64,000 bases of DNA from Paraglaciecola psychrophila 170 (GTDB lineage: Bacteria; Pseudomonadota; Gammaproteobacteria; Enterobacterales; Alteromonadaceae), in the NCBI RefSeq assembly GCF_000347635.1, contig NC_020514.1, positions 2,728,001 through 2,792,000 of the forward strand, written 5' to 3'. Shown piece by piece: positions 46,629 to 55,810 of the stretch. The notes beneath the pieces are model-generated. The model was not told where the DNA came from and did no database searches. It was given only the letters and a program-made list of their open reading frames with translations. How positions within the stretch are numbered: position 1 is the first letter of the stretch; every line of letters starts with the position of its first letter. The translations under genes were made by a program, and so were the position numbers.

Positions 46629-47966
46629 CTAAGCCGTTATTGAACGATAAAACATAATAGCGATAACCACAGGACATACAAAACGCACATACCAAGGCCA
46701 AATCTTCCAGAATATACTGTGCTCTACCTGTTGATTCCCATGTTTTAGTTCGGCTAATATTTGATCACGTTTCCATACCCATCCAGCAAATATACATAAC
46801 ACTAATCCAAGTAAAGGTTGACTATACTTAGTGGTTAAGTCAATGACGAATCCAAATAAGCTCCCCATATTAAATGCTATAGTTGAACTGATTATAAATA
46901 CCAAAAGCGTTAAAGCCCATACTGCCGGTTTTCTTTCTATGCCTTTACTTTCAACAACATAAGCAACAGGAACTTCGAGCATGGATATTGAAGACGTTAA
47001 AGCAGCTATTATCATTAATGCAAAAAACACAAACGCTACATATACTCCTACGGTACCCATTGTTTCAAATAATGAAGGTAAAACCGCAAAAATCAAATTG
47101 GGACCTTCAATTAAAGCTCCACTATCAGAAAATATTTTCACACCATTGTGCAGCGCGACATACATTGCAGGGATAATTAGCATTCCAGCCAAAATAGCAA
47201 CGCCAATATCAACTAATGCAACTGAAGCACCAAGAGTAGGTAAGTTTTCTTTCTTACTGACATAAGAACCGTATACCAACATGGTACCAACCCCTAAAGA
47301 CATGGAGAAGAAGGCCTGTCCCATGGCGCTTATTAGCAAATCAGGATCCATAATCAAACTAAAATTGGGTAGCAAGTAAGCTTTCCACCCCTCTACCGCA
47401 CCATCTAATGTAGATACATAAATAATCAACAGAACAATAATAATAAAGAGAGCGGGCATTAAACGAACTGACCACAATTCAATACCTTGTTTCACCCCTC
47501 CAGTAACAATACTAGCGGTTAAACAAAGAAAGATGCCGCAAAAAAGAATATCCCGAGTGTAAGAAGATGAGACTAACCAGGTTGAAATAGCATCTTGCCC
47601 TAGCATATCGCTGATAGTTTGCAAGAAGTGAGATAACATCCACCCCGCGACTAATGCATAAAAAGAAAGAATTAATGAAACAGTAACAAATCCCCACACA
47701 CCGGTTGCTCGACCGATATTACTGCCTGATATTTTGCCTAATGCATCGACCATATTTGAACGAGTATAGCGACCTATTATTAATTCAGCCATCAGCACCG
47801 GATAAGCTAGAAGAAAAGCTAACACAATATAGACCAGCACAAATGCTGCGCCACCGTTACTGGCAACTTGGGTTGGGAACCCCCAAATATTACCTAATCC
47901 TACCGCCGAGCCAGCGGCAGCCAGCACAAATCCCATTCGGGATGAAAATTCTCCACGTGCAGCCAT
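46629..47966 (-). CDS. Sodium-dependent transporter, NSS (SNF) family
   Basis: 445 residues with about eleven helices. FVLAAAGSAVGLGNIWGFPTQVASNGGAAFVLVYIV is the TM1-TM2 signature of neurotransmitter:sodium symporters, with the unwound GLGN turn that binds Na+ and substrate; a second unwound segment is SMSLGVGTMLVYGSY. Bacterial members take up amino acids; the substrate here is unknown. It lies upstream of the NhaC gene on the same strand, so both may share a transcript and a sodium theme. Confidence 0.9.
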   Translation of the reverse strand: MAARGEFSSRMGFVLAAAGSAVGLGNIWGFPTQVASNGGAAFVLVYIVLAFLLAYPVLMAELIIGRYTRSNMVDALGKISGSNIGRATGVWGFVTVSLILSFYALVAGWMLSHFLQTISDMLGQDAISTWLVSSSYTRDILFCGIFLCLTASIVTGGVKQGIELWSVRLMPALFIIIVLLIIYVSTLDGAVEGWKAYLLPNFSLIMDPDLLISAMGQAFFSMSLGVGTMLVYGSYVSKKENLPTLGASVALVDIGVAILAGMLIIPAMYVALHNGVKIFSDSGALIEGPNLIFAVLPSLFETMGTVGVYVAFVFFALMIIAALTSSISMLEVPVAYVVESKGIERKPAVWALTLLVFIISSTIAFNMGSLFGFVIDLTTKYSQPLLGLVLCIFAGWVWKRDQILAELKHGNQQVEHSIFWKIWPWYVRFVCPVVIAIMFYRSITA

Positions 47967-48005
47967 GTGTAGCCCTTCTTATTATTTTTATTATTATTGA
48001 ATCGT

Positions 48006-48030
48006 TAAGGGCTGCATATAGCAGCCCTTT
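48006..48030. repeat. Stem-loop between prc and the NSS gene
   Basis: AAGGGCTGC and GCAGCCCTT form a 9-bp stem across ATATA. Neither strand has a strong T-run directly after it (the plus side reads TTGTTTATT), so it is a weak terminator of the prc transcript. Confidence 0.55.
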
Positions 48031-48035
48031 GTTTA

Positions 48036-50072
48036 TTATTTTTTGTTATTAATGGCGTATTTGCCCATAGTCAATACGTCATAAGTAATATTCGCCGCTT
48101 CCTCTAAAAACGGATCAACGGTCTCTAGTTCCTCCGGTAAGTCATCCAAGTTGTCAACTTTCTCTAAACCGAGACGAACCAGACGTTCATTAGTGCGCAT
48201 AAGATTACGTTCTTCTATTTCAGTTTTTTCTTTAAGACGTTCTGTTTCAACTAAAGAAATCGTTTTATCTTCCTTTTTAATTTTGTAACGCTCTACATCT
48301 TCATATATATAATTGAATTCTTTCTTAATCCTTTGGTTATGCAAATCGGTTAGACCTTTAACAGTATTTTTATTTTCGCCAAAAGTAGTGTAATTGGCTC
48401 TTGCAATGCTGTCCCAAGGGAGGGCATTTTCTTCTTGGCTTTCTCCCCAATCGGCATGATCTATTACAGATGGGAACAAAATATCTGGAATAACACCTTT
48501 ATGCTGAGTGCTGCCGCCATTTATCCGATAAAACTTGGCAATAGTAAACTGCACACTACCCAATGGATTTTCGTACAAGTCATAAATACGGCCTAAAGGT
48601 CGGTGCTGCTGCACAGTGCCTTTTCCGAAGGTCTGTTCACCTAATATTAAAGCGCGATTATAATCCTGCATAGCGGCCGCAAATATTTCTGAAGCAGATG
48701 CACTGTAACGGTCAACCAATACAGTCAGTGGGCCATCATAGAACACTTTACCATCAACGTCTTTTTCAAGTCGAATTCGTCCAGCGCCATCACGAATTTG
48801 TACCACAGGGCCTTTATCTATAAACAAGCCTGAAAGTAGAGTTGATTCTGTTAATGACCCCCCGCCGTTGCCACGCAAATCAACAATAATGCCGCGTACG
48901 CCTTGTTCATTTAAACTGTCAATTTCTTTTTCAACGTCTTTGTGTAAGTTGTTATAAAAAGAAGGAATTGAGATAACACCTAATTTTTGGTCTTTATTTG
49001 GACCATCATTGGGGATATAAACTTCAGATTTTGCAGCTCTATCTTCTAATTTTATTTTATCTCGGGTAAGTGTAACCACTACTGGCACTGAAGTTTCAGA
49101 TGACCCTTTAACAACTTGTAATTTTACAATGCTACCTTTTGGCCCTTTGATCAGTTCTACGACTTCATCTAAACGCCAACCAATAACATCAACAAATTCA
49201 TCATCCGCTTGGGCAACACCAACAATCTTATCCTCAGGCTTAATATTGTTAGATAAATCTGCTGGACCGCCAGGCACAACACTGCGAATGGTAGTGAAAT
49301 CATCTTCGCTGAGTAATACTGCCCCTATACCTTCAAAAGAGAGATTCATTTCCATCTGGAAACGTTCTGCATTGCGTGGCGATAGATAGCTAGTGTGAGC
49401 TTCAATACTGCGGGCAAACGAATTCATAACCGTTTGAAAAACATCTTCGCTAGACGTTTGAGTTAGGCGTTTGATCGCACGCTGATAGCGTTTAGTCAAC
49501 AACTCTTGGGTTTTAAGCCAATCTTTACCGGCTAACTTTAAATTAAGCGCGTCATATTTGACTCTTTGACGCCATAGTTCGTCTAATTCGCTATTATTTT
49601 TAGCCCACGGTGCTTCTTCACGATCATAGGTAAACGTGTCATTGGGTAATTCAAAGTTAAATTCTTTATCTAACAAGCTTAAAGCGTATTCATATCTCTC
49701 AGTACGACGTTGCATATTAAGCTGGTAAATTTCATAAGCAATACTTAAGTTACCCCGCTCAATCGCATCATCAAACTTGACTCTGTAGGCAGAGAAACGC
49801 TTAATGTCTTCAGCACTAAAAACATTACGATTGAAATCTAAAGAACGAATGAAGCGATCAAATATTTTGCTCGACAACTCATCGTCTAAATCAATTTGTT
49901 TATAGTGGGCGCGTAGAAATTGCGAGGTCACTCTTTTTGCCGACGCTACGTGTTGCGACTCTTGGGTCAATTTGGGTAAGTCTTTAACACCCAAACTACT
50001 CTCTATTGCTATAGAGCCATAACTCATCACCAATAAAGCTGATGCCACAGATATTCGAATTGATTTAATCAT
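48036..50072 (-). CDS. prc: Tail-specific (C-terminal processing) protease Prc/Tsp
   Basis: 678 residues with a signal peptide (SVASALLVMSYGSIAIES), an N-terminal helical domain, a PDZ domain around 235-330 (EGIGAVLLSEDDFTTIRSVVPGGPADLSNNIKPEDKIVGV), and the S41 core with catalytic Ser in VDRYSASASEIFAAAMQ and Lys in GEQTFGKGTVQQ. The C-terminal region is the DUF3340 extension. It degrades periplasmic proteins with apolar C-termini and helps control peptidoglycan enzymes. It lies three bases after proQ, as in E. coli. Confidence 0.95.
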   Translation of the reverse strand: MIKSIRISVASALLVMSYGSIAIESSLGVKDLPKLTQESQHVASAKRVTSQFLRAHYKQIDLDDELSSKIFDRFIRSLDFNRNVFSAEDIKRFSAYRVKFDDAIERGNLSIAYEIYQLNMQRRTERYEYALSLLDKEFNFELPNDTFTYDREEAPWAKNNSELDELWRQRVKYDALNLKLAGKDWLKTQELLTKRYQRAIKRLTQTSSEDVFQTVMNSFARSIEAHTSYLSPRNAERFQMEMNLSFEGIGAVLLSEDDFTTIRSVVPGGPADLSNNIKPEDKIVGVAQADDEFVDVIGWRLDEVVELIKGPKGSIVKLQVVKGSSETSVPVVVTLTRDKIKLEDRAAKSEVYIPNDGPNKDQKLGVISIPSFYNNLHKDVEKEIDSLNEQGVRGIIVDLRGNGGGSLTESTLLSGLFIDKGPVVQIRDGAGRIRLEKDVDGKVFYDGPLTVLVDRYSASASEIFAAAMQDYNRALILGEQTFGKGTVQQHRPLGRIYDLYENPLGSVQFTIAKFYRINGGSTQHKGVIPDILFPSVIDHADWGESQEENALPWDSIARANYTTFGENKNTVKGLTDLHNQRIKKEFNYIYEDVERYKIKKEDKTISLVETERLKEKTEIEERNLMRTNERLVRLGLEKVDNLDDLPEELETVDPFLEEAANITYDVLTMGKYAINNKK

Positions 50073-50075
50073 TTA

Positions 50076-50720
50076 TTACCTCTTTGAACGAGCCAACCTC
50101 AAGTTTTCCAATTGAACTTTGACCACCATTCCAGTATCTAGTTGCACCTGAATACCATCTTTACTGACATCAGTAATAGTTGCAGGCATCGGGCTCTTGC
50201 CAATCTTAACGGTCACAGAAGTTCCTGCGACAATATGTTCTTGCTCTAATCTTTCAGCGGGTGGTTGCTTAACCTTGACTTGCTCTTTAATCACTACCTT
50301 AGAAGTAGGTTTAAATTTAGGGGCTTCTTTCTTTTTGTAACTAGGTTTTACATCAGCACCGGCAGCTTTCAGCTCTTTACGCTGTTCTGCAACTTTGGCT
50401 TTGCTTTCATCAAGTTGCTTTTTAGCGTGTTCGACGTGTTCATCCTCAATAGCAGCTACATCTTTGCCATCTAAATCAATACGCTGCGCACCTTTTTTGA
50501 TGCTGTGTAGGTAACGCCAACTGTTAGTGTAGTGTCTTAATGATGATCGAAGTAGCGTTTTGCTAACTCGATCATCATTCTCTAAACGCTCAGCTAAATC
50601 TTGAAAAACACCTATCTTTAAAGGTTTAGCATCACCTTTATTACTAAAACAAGCGGGGAATTGATCAACTAAAAAGCCAATGACTTCTTTGCTGTTTGAA
50701 AATTTTTGTGGATTGTCCAT
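50076..50720 (-). CDS. proQ: RNA chaperone ProQ
   Basis: 214 residues: an N-terminal FinO/ProQ domain (KEVIGFLVDQFPACFSNKGDAKPLKIGVFQDLAERL ... LLRSSLRHYTNSWRYLHSIKKGAQRIDLDG), a basic Lys-rich linker, and a Tudor-like C-terminal domain (IVAGTSVTVKIGKSPMPATITDVSKDGIQVQLDTGMVVKVQLENLRL). ProQ binds structured RNAs and 3' ends, including many sRNAs. It is translated just upstream of prc. Confidence 0.95.
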   Translation of the reverse strand: MDNPQKFSNSKEVIGFLVDQFPACFSNKGDAKPLKIGVFQDLAERLENDDRVSKTLLRSSLRHYTNSWRYLHSIKKGAQRIDLDGKDVAAIEDEHVEHAKKQLDESKAKVAEQRKELKAAGADVKPSYKKKEAPKFKPTSKVVIKEQVKVKQPPAERLEQEHIVAGTSVTVKIGKSPMPATITDVSKDGIQVQLDTGMVVKVQLENLRLARSKR

Positions 50721-50744
50721 TCAGTCTTCTAGTTAGTTAGTGTG

Positions 50745-51032
50745 TTAACGGGGTTCTTGGTGCTCATCATCCCAAGTTGCTAGAAGCTGGTCAACCCAGT
50801 CATACAAATCATCTTCATCTATATCAAGTAAATGCGCATCTTCTCGCCAATTTTCCCAAATATATTGGATCATGTTCTCTAAAGAGGTGGAATTTATGTC
50901 TTCATGTGCCTTATCGTAAAGCATATGAAGAATAGTATTCATCCTATCCGTTGCTTCACTCGCCCTCTCATCCCAAAAATCCATGTCTTCAACAGTGGCT
51001 AGCACAACTTGAATATCTATTGTATGTTTCAC
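50745..51032 (-). CDS. Acidic 95-residue protein of unknown function
   Basis: I do not recognise the family. The protein is acidic and Trp-rich near the C-terminus (IQYIWENWREDAHLLDIDEDDLYDWVDQLLATWDDE) and appears all-helical, with no signal peptide. It begins at GTG inside the TAG stop of the Met-sulfoxide reductase gene (TAGTG), and lies 24 bp before proQ, so it is coupled to both. A regulator or adaptor role is only a guess. Confidence 0.7.
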   Translation of the reverse strand: MKHTIDIQVVLATVEDMDFWDERASEATDRMNTILHMLYDKAHEDINSTSLENMIQYIWENWREDAHLLDIDEDDLYDWVDQLLATWDDEHQEPR

Positions 51033-51529
51033 TAAACAACTCCCCTAGTTTCTTCTTCGTCTGCATTGTATAAAGTTGTTTGCAATATTTCTACGATCTG
51101 GCTCAACCCTGTTTTATCCTCAAGATCAAATCGTCTTATATTTGGGCTATCTATATCCAATACTGCGACGATGTGATTATTATGGCGGATCGGCAACACT
51201 ATTTCTGAATTAGATGCGGCATCACAAGCAATGTGACCAGAAAATTGATGCACGTCGTCAATCAATTGAATGCAGTTTTCTGATACTGAGGTTCCGCACA
51301 CACCTTTTCCGATTGGGATACGAATACAAGCGGGTTGTCCGTGAAATGGTCCAAGAACTAATTGCCCTTCTTTTACTAAATAAAACCCAGCCCAATTGAC
51401 GTTATCTAAACCCCAATAAAGAATCGCACTAATATTCGCCATATTGGCGACAAAATCACTTTCTCCAGCAACTATTGCTTCTATCTGTTGAGCCAATTCT
51501 GAATAGTGTTGCTGCTTGTTTTCTGCCAT
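51032..51529 (-). CDS. msrC: Free methionine-(R)-sulfoxide reductase (GAF domain)
   Basis: 165 residues forming one GAF domain of the fRMsr type: ISAILYWGLDNVNWAGFYLV, LGPFHGQPACIRIPIGKGVCGTS, and HIACDAASNSEIVLPI with the three Cys expected for the catalytic and resolving positions. It reduces free Met-R-sulfoxide using thioredoxin. It is first in the chain leading to proQ and prc; the yebR-proQ-prc neighbourhood also occurs in enterobacteria. Confidence 0.92.
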   Translation of the reverse strand: MAENKQQHYSELAQQIEAIVAGESDFVANMANISAILYWGLDNVNWAGFYLVKEGQLVLGPFHGQPACIRIPIGKGVCGTSVSENCIQLIDDVHQFSGHIACDAASNSEIVLPIRHNNHIVAVLDIDSPNIRRFDLEDKTGLSQIVEILQTTLYNADEEETRGVV

Positions 51530-51554
51530 TAATCTAACCCTAATTAAAATGTAA

Positions 51555-52253
51555 CTAATTATGACTTTCTTTTAGAGCAAAAATAACTTTTACCCTAGCT
51601 TGTGTCGTCATTTCTCCGGGTTGGTAGCTTTCAGATGCCTGTAACTGTCGCATACCCATCGCTTTTGGCGCGACGTCTCCTGTTGATTGCTCAGATATGG
51701 ATATTACACCCGCTAATTTCAAGCCCAGCACGTTAGCCATATCGGTGGCGCGCTGCTTTGCATTTAACAATGAATGTTTTAATGCGCCTCGATAATTTTC
51801 ATCAGCTTGACTGTTTGTGAAACTAAATTCATTAATGTGACTGACACCTAGACTCAATACCGCGTCTATAGATTGTTCGTATTGGGTTAAGGTTTTCAAG
51901 GTGACTGTAGCTTGTCTGGTTAATATAAAACCCTTTTGCTCGCGTTTATTATCATTGTATTCAACCCAAGGATTAAACTGTACTTGTAATGATTGAATTG
52001 CCTTTTTATCGACTCCGATCTTCATTAAAGCCTGTACCACATAATTTGTTTTTTCGACGATTGCCTTGTTTAATTCTGATGCCACTCTACCTTTTTGTTC
52101 AATTGACAAACTAAAACTAAAGCGATCGGGAACACTAAGTATGTTACCCACTCCTGAGACTTCAATTGTTCTATGTTGTTGCTCATTGGTATGGTCTTTA
52201 GCGCTGGCACTGCCAATCATTAACGTGAACAAAAATAAAAAACATAAACGCAT
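51555..52253 (-). CDS. SIMPL-domain (DUF541) periplasmic protein
   Basis: 232 residues with a clear signal peptide (LCFLFLFTLMIGSASA) and a SIMPL domain beginning RTIEVSGVGNILSVPDRFSFSLSIEQKG and ending with the YQPGEMTTQARVKVIFAL segment. Related YggE-type proteins reduce oxidative stress, but the mechanism is unknown. It precedes the msrC gene by 25 bp on the same strand, so oxidative-damage genes are grouped here. Confidence 0.88.
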   Translation of the reverse strand: MRLCFLFLFTLMIGSASAKDHTNEQQHRTIEVSGVGNILSVPDRFSFSLSIEQKGRVASELNKAIVEKTNYVVQALMKIGVDKKAIQSLQVQFNPWVEYNDNKREQKGFILTRQATVTLKTLTQYEQSIDAVLSLGVSHINEFSFTNSQADENYRGALKHSLLNAKQRATDMANVLGLKLAGVISISEQSTGDVAPKAMGMRQLQASESYQPGEMTTQARVKVIFALKESHN

Positions 52254-52386
52254 ATATAACCTCGATAAACAGACATTTTTGAATCAATTTCAATTATGAT
52301 GCATTCGCAGCTATGAACATAGAATGAATCAATTTAAGCTACTGTTATTGTAATGGCGACTTCATAACTAAGCTGCCATAAGGATA

Positions 52387-54534
52387 TTAATCCATTAATT
52401 TTTGAGATAAAAAAGTATATTCTAAAGCGGTTCTATTTGCTCTTTCTTGAAGATTAGCCGACGCTGAATGTCCTCCATCAATATTTTCATAATATTCAAA
52501 ATCATGACCGTGCTTTTCTAACAGGTAAGCCATCTTTCTTGCATGAGCAGGATGCACTCTATCGTCTTTGGTAGAGGTAACAAACATAATTGAAGGGTAG
52601 TCACCCTTTGGGTCAATGTTATGCACCGGCGATATCTTTTCTAAAAATGCGCGTTCATTAGCGACATCAGGGCTACCATATTCATCAACCCAGGAAGCCC
52701 CTGCTAGTAATTTGTGATAACGCAACATATCCAACAAAGGTACCTGGCAGATAACTGCATTCCATAGGTCTGGCCTTTGAATGTACATAACTCCCATTAA
52801 CAGACCACCATTAGACCCACCCATTATGCCTAGGCGTTTAGATGAAGTGATTTTTTTATGGATGATATCTTCACCCACAGCAATCATGTCGTCAAAAATA
52901 ACCTGACGTTTAGTTTTAAGACCTGCTTGATGCCAATTTGGACCAAATTCTCCACCACCACGAATATTTGCCAATACATAAACGCCGCCTTGTTCGAGCC
53001 AGTTTTTACCAAGTAACCCTGAATAACTAGGTTTAAGTGACACCTGAAAGCCACCATAAGCATATTGCAATGTAGGGTTTGTGCCATCAAATTGAATGTC
53101 TTTATGTCTGACTACAAAATAGGGAATTTTTTCACCGTTTTTTGAACTGGCTTCAAATTGTTCAACTATAATATTTGACGCATCAAAACGGGCTGGAATA
53201 GATTTAATCGCAATAATATCTATATTTTTTATATCAACTTTAAATAAGGTATCAGGCGCCACAAAACTTTCTTGATTAATAAAAATGATATCGCTATCAA
53301 TATTAGCTGATGAAACAGACATTGAACCGTTTTCAGGCATCGCCAATTTTATATGTGACCATTTTTTATCAAAATCATAAATATATACATTACTGACTAC
53401 ATTTTCTAACAAGGTTAAAACTAATTTATTACTTGTAATCGACACACTATCAATAGTGGCTCGTTCCTCAGGATGATAAACTAATTGTAAGTTTTTTATT
53501 TCTTGCTTTTGCAGCCAATGCTCTAAATCAAAGGACACCAGATCGCCACTATTAAAAGCTTGTTTTATACCTTGTGGAGACCATTCTTGCTTGAGTGACA
53601 ACACAAGTTGCCCTTTGAAAACACCTTGCACGGCTACTTTTTTAGGTAAAGGTAATTGAACCGCATCACTTCCGTCATCAGGAAGCCAAAAATATAACGA
53701 TTCAAAAAATGTGACGGAGCGCACCGCTATACTCAAATTTTTGTCACCAAATTTAATAGTAACAGGCCATACACCTACATCTGTTTTTTCGCCTTCAAAT
53801 ATTTGTTTTGCTTGTGAAAGTGCCTGCCCTCTTTGTAATGACTTGATAATATAAGGGTAGCCACTTTCAGTTAGAGAGTCTTCACCCCAGTTAGTGGCAA
53901 TATTGATATTATCAATATCCTTCCAACTCACACCGGTTTTCGATTCTGGTATAAAAAATCCATTCTCAACAAAAGATTGTTTGGAGTGGTCCCACTCACG
54001 TATTTCGACAGAGTCTTTTCCACCATCAGAAAGGGATAATAGGCAACGGTCGTAATCACTCTCCAAACATTGTGTACCTTTGAACACCCAATTTTTATCT
54101 TCTGATGTAGAAAGGTTATCAATGCTTAACAAGTCTTGCCATTTAGGATGAAGCTTTGTGTATTCATCTATAGTGGTTCTTCGCAACATGCCTCGAACCT
54201 GATTTTCGTCTTGCCAAAAGTTGTAAACAAAACCACCTCGGAAAGTGCCATAAGGGATTTTATCTTTGGCATTGACTATCTCTAATCCAGAATCAAGATA
54301 CTGAGCATAACGTTTATCAGCCGTCAGCTTATCTAAAGTCACTTTATTCCAAGCATTCACCTTATCTAAAGCTTGCTTACCTTCTACTTCTTCTAACCAC
54401 AAGGGGGGTTCTGCGACGGTTTCTGTCATAGGTAGACTTTGTTCCAATTTATTACGTTGTTCTTCGGGGTGACTACAACCGGTAACAATAAACGTGCTGG
54501 CGATAGTCATAAATGTTAAAAAGTTCAGTGTCAA
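52387..54534 (-). CDS. Prolyl oligopeptidase (S9A), lipoprotein
   Basis: 715 residues. The N-terminus has a lipoprotein signal with lipobox VTGC near residue 20, so the protein is probably membrane-anchored in the periplasm. A seven-bladed propeller spans about 100-440. The C-terminal alpha/beta-hydrolase has the nucleophile elbow GIMGGSNGGLLMG, Asp in TSTKDDRVHPAHARK and His in IDGGHSAS. It cleaves peptides after Pro. It lies about 130 bp upstream of the SIMPL gene and is not part of the prp operon, whose last gene ends 70 bp before it. Confidence 0.92.
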   Translation of the reverse strand: MTLNFLTFMTIASTFIVTGCSHPEEQRNKLEQSLPMTETVAEPPLWLEEVEGKQALDKVNAWNKVTLDKLTADKRYAQYLDSGLEIVNAKDKIPYGTFRGGFVYNFWQDENQVRGMLRRTTIDEYTKLHPKWQDLLSIDNLSTSEDKNWVFKGTQCLESDYDRCLLSLSDGGKDSVEIREWDHSKQSFVENGFFIPESKTGVSWKDIDNINIATNWGEDSLTESGYPYIIKSLQRGQALSQAKQIFEGEKTDVGVWPVTIKFGDKNLSIAVRSVTFFESLYFWLPDDGSDAVQLPLPKKVAVQGVFKGQLVLSLKQEWSPQGIKQAFNSGDLVSFDLEHWLQKQEIKNLQLVYHPEERATIDSVSITSNKLVLTLLENVVSNVYIYDFDKKWSHIKLAMPENGSMSVSSANIDSDIIFINQESFVAPDTLFKVDIKNIDIIAIKSIPARFDASNIIVEQFEASSKNGEKIPYFVVRHKDIQFDGTNPTLQYAYGGFQVSLKPSYSGLLGKNWLEQGGVYVLANIRGGGEFGPNWHQAGLKTKRQVIFDDMIAVGEDIIHKKITSSKRLGIMGGSNGGLLMGVMYIQRPDLWNAVICQVPLLDMLRYHKLLAGASWVDEYGSPDVANERAFLEKISPVHNIDPKGDYPSIMFVTSTKDDRVHPAHARKMAYLLEKHGHDFEYYENIDGGHSASANLQERANRTALEYTFLSQKLMD

Positions 54535-54603
54535 TTTTTGACCTTTTAAAACGCTGATTATTGCTCTGCATATTTATCAAAGGAATTAACAGACATGATC
54601 AAT

Positions 54604-55782
54604 TTAAAAAGAATCACTAGGTATATACACCTCACCTTTCATTAGTTTTCTTGCGCTTCGGCTCATTGACACTTTATTTACTGTCCATGTTCCATTGTGG
54701 AATTCGATTTGCGCACCAACCTTCAATGTTCCAGAAGGATGGCCAAAAGTAACAGACTCAATATCCCCCCCGCCTGCGGCTAAATTAACTAAGGTGCCGG
54801 GAACAGCTGCAGCTGTGCCTATCGCAACAGCTGCAGTGCCCATCATGGCATGATGTAACTTACCCATTGAAAGCGCTCTGACTGCCAAGTCAATAGTTTG
54901 GCTATCGACCGTTTCCCCACTCGAAGTGAGATATTCTGCTGGTTTCGCTACAAAAGCAATTTTGGGAGTGTGTTGACGACTAACAGCCTCATCAATATGT
55001 TGAATTAAGCCCATTTTTAGCGCCCCATATGCGCGAATAGTTTCAAAACGGTTCAGAGCTTGTGCATCACCGTTAATGGCTTCTTGTAATTCAGTCCCTG
55101 CATACCCTAGCGCTTCAGCATTTAGGAATATAGTAGGAATACCCGCATTGATCATCGTGGCTTTAAAATCACCCACATTTGGCACATGTAAATCATCAAC
55201 CAAGTTGCCGGTAGGGAACATGGCTTCATCACCGTCAACGGGGGCAACAAATTCCACTTTAACTTCGGCTGCTGGAAAGGTCACACCATCTAATTCGAAG
55301 TTACCTGTTTCTTGAACCAATCCATCAGTAATAGGCACATGAGCAATAATAGTTTTGTTGATATTAGCTTGCCAAATACGTACTACACATACACCATTTT
55401 CAGGAATACGATTGGCGTCAAGCAATGCATGACTAATGGCAAATGAACCAACGGCTGCGGTTAAATTGCCACAATTCCCGCTCCAATCTACAAAAGCGGT
55501 ATCGATTGATACTTGTCCAAACAGATAATCTACATCGTGATCAGCCTGAGTACTTTTAGATAAAATTACGATTTTACTGGTGCTTGAAGTGGCACCACCC
55601 ATTCCATCAGTTTGTTTGCCATAGGGATCGGGGCTTCCGATCACTCTAAGTAACAATTTATCTCTTGCCTCACCGGGTATCTGTGCAGATACGGGTAAAT
55701 CAGTCAACTTGAAAAAAACACCTTTGCTAGTGCCGCCGCGCATGTACGTTGCAGCAACACCTATTTGTGGTTTATGACTCAT
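54604..55782 (-). CDS. prpF: 2-methylaconitate cis-trans isomerase PrpF
   Basis: 392 residues, a diaminopimelate-epimerase-like fold: AATYMRGGTSKGVFF at the start, GGATSSTSKIVIL, DWSGNCGNLTAAVGSFAI with the catalytic Cys, and KLHHAMMGTAAVAIGTAAAV near the end. It isomerises the AcnD product so that AcnB can complete the methylcitrate cycle. It is last in the operon, 28 bp after acnD. Confidence 0.96.
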   Translation of the reverse strand: MSHKPQIGVAATYMRGGTSKGVFFKLTDLPVSAQIPGEARDKLLLRVIGSPDPYGKQTDGMGGATSSTSKIVILSKSTQADHDVDYLFGQVSIDTAFVDWSGNCGNLTAAVGSFAISHALLDANRIPENGVCVVRIWQANINKTIIAHVPITDGLVQETGNFELDGVTFPAAEVKVEFVAPVDGDEAMFPTGNLVDDLHVPNVGDFKATMINAGIPTIFLNAEALGYAGTELQEAINGDAQALNRFETIRAYGALKMGLIQHIDEAVSRQHTPKIAFVAKPAEYLTSSGETVDSQTIDLAVRALSMGKLHHAMMGTAAVAIGTAAAVPGTLVNLAAGGGDIESVTFGHPSGTLKVGAQIEFHNGTWTVNKVSMSRSARKLMKGEVYIPSDSF

Positions 55783-55810
55783 ATATTTATGTCCTTTAGA
55801 ATTCTACTCG

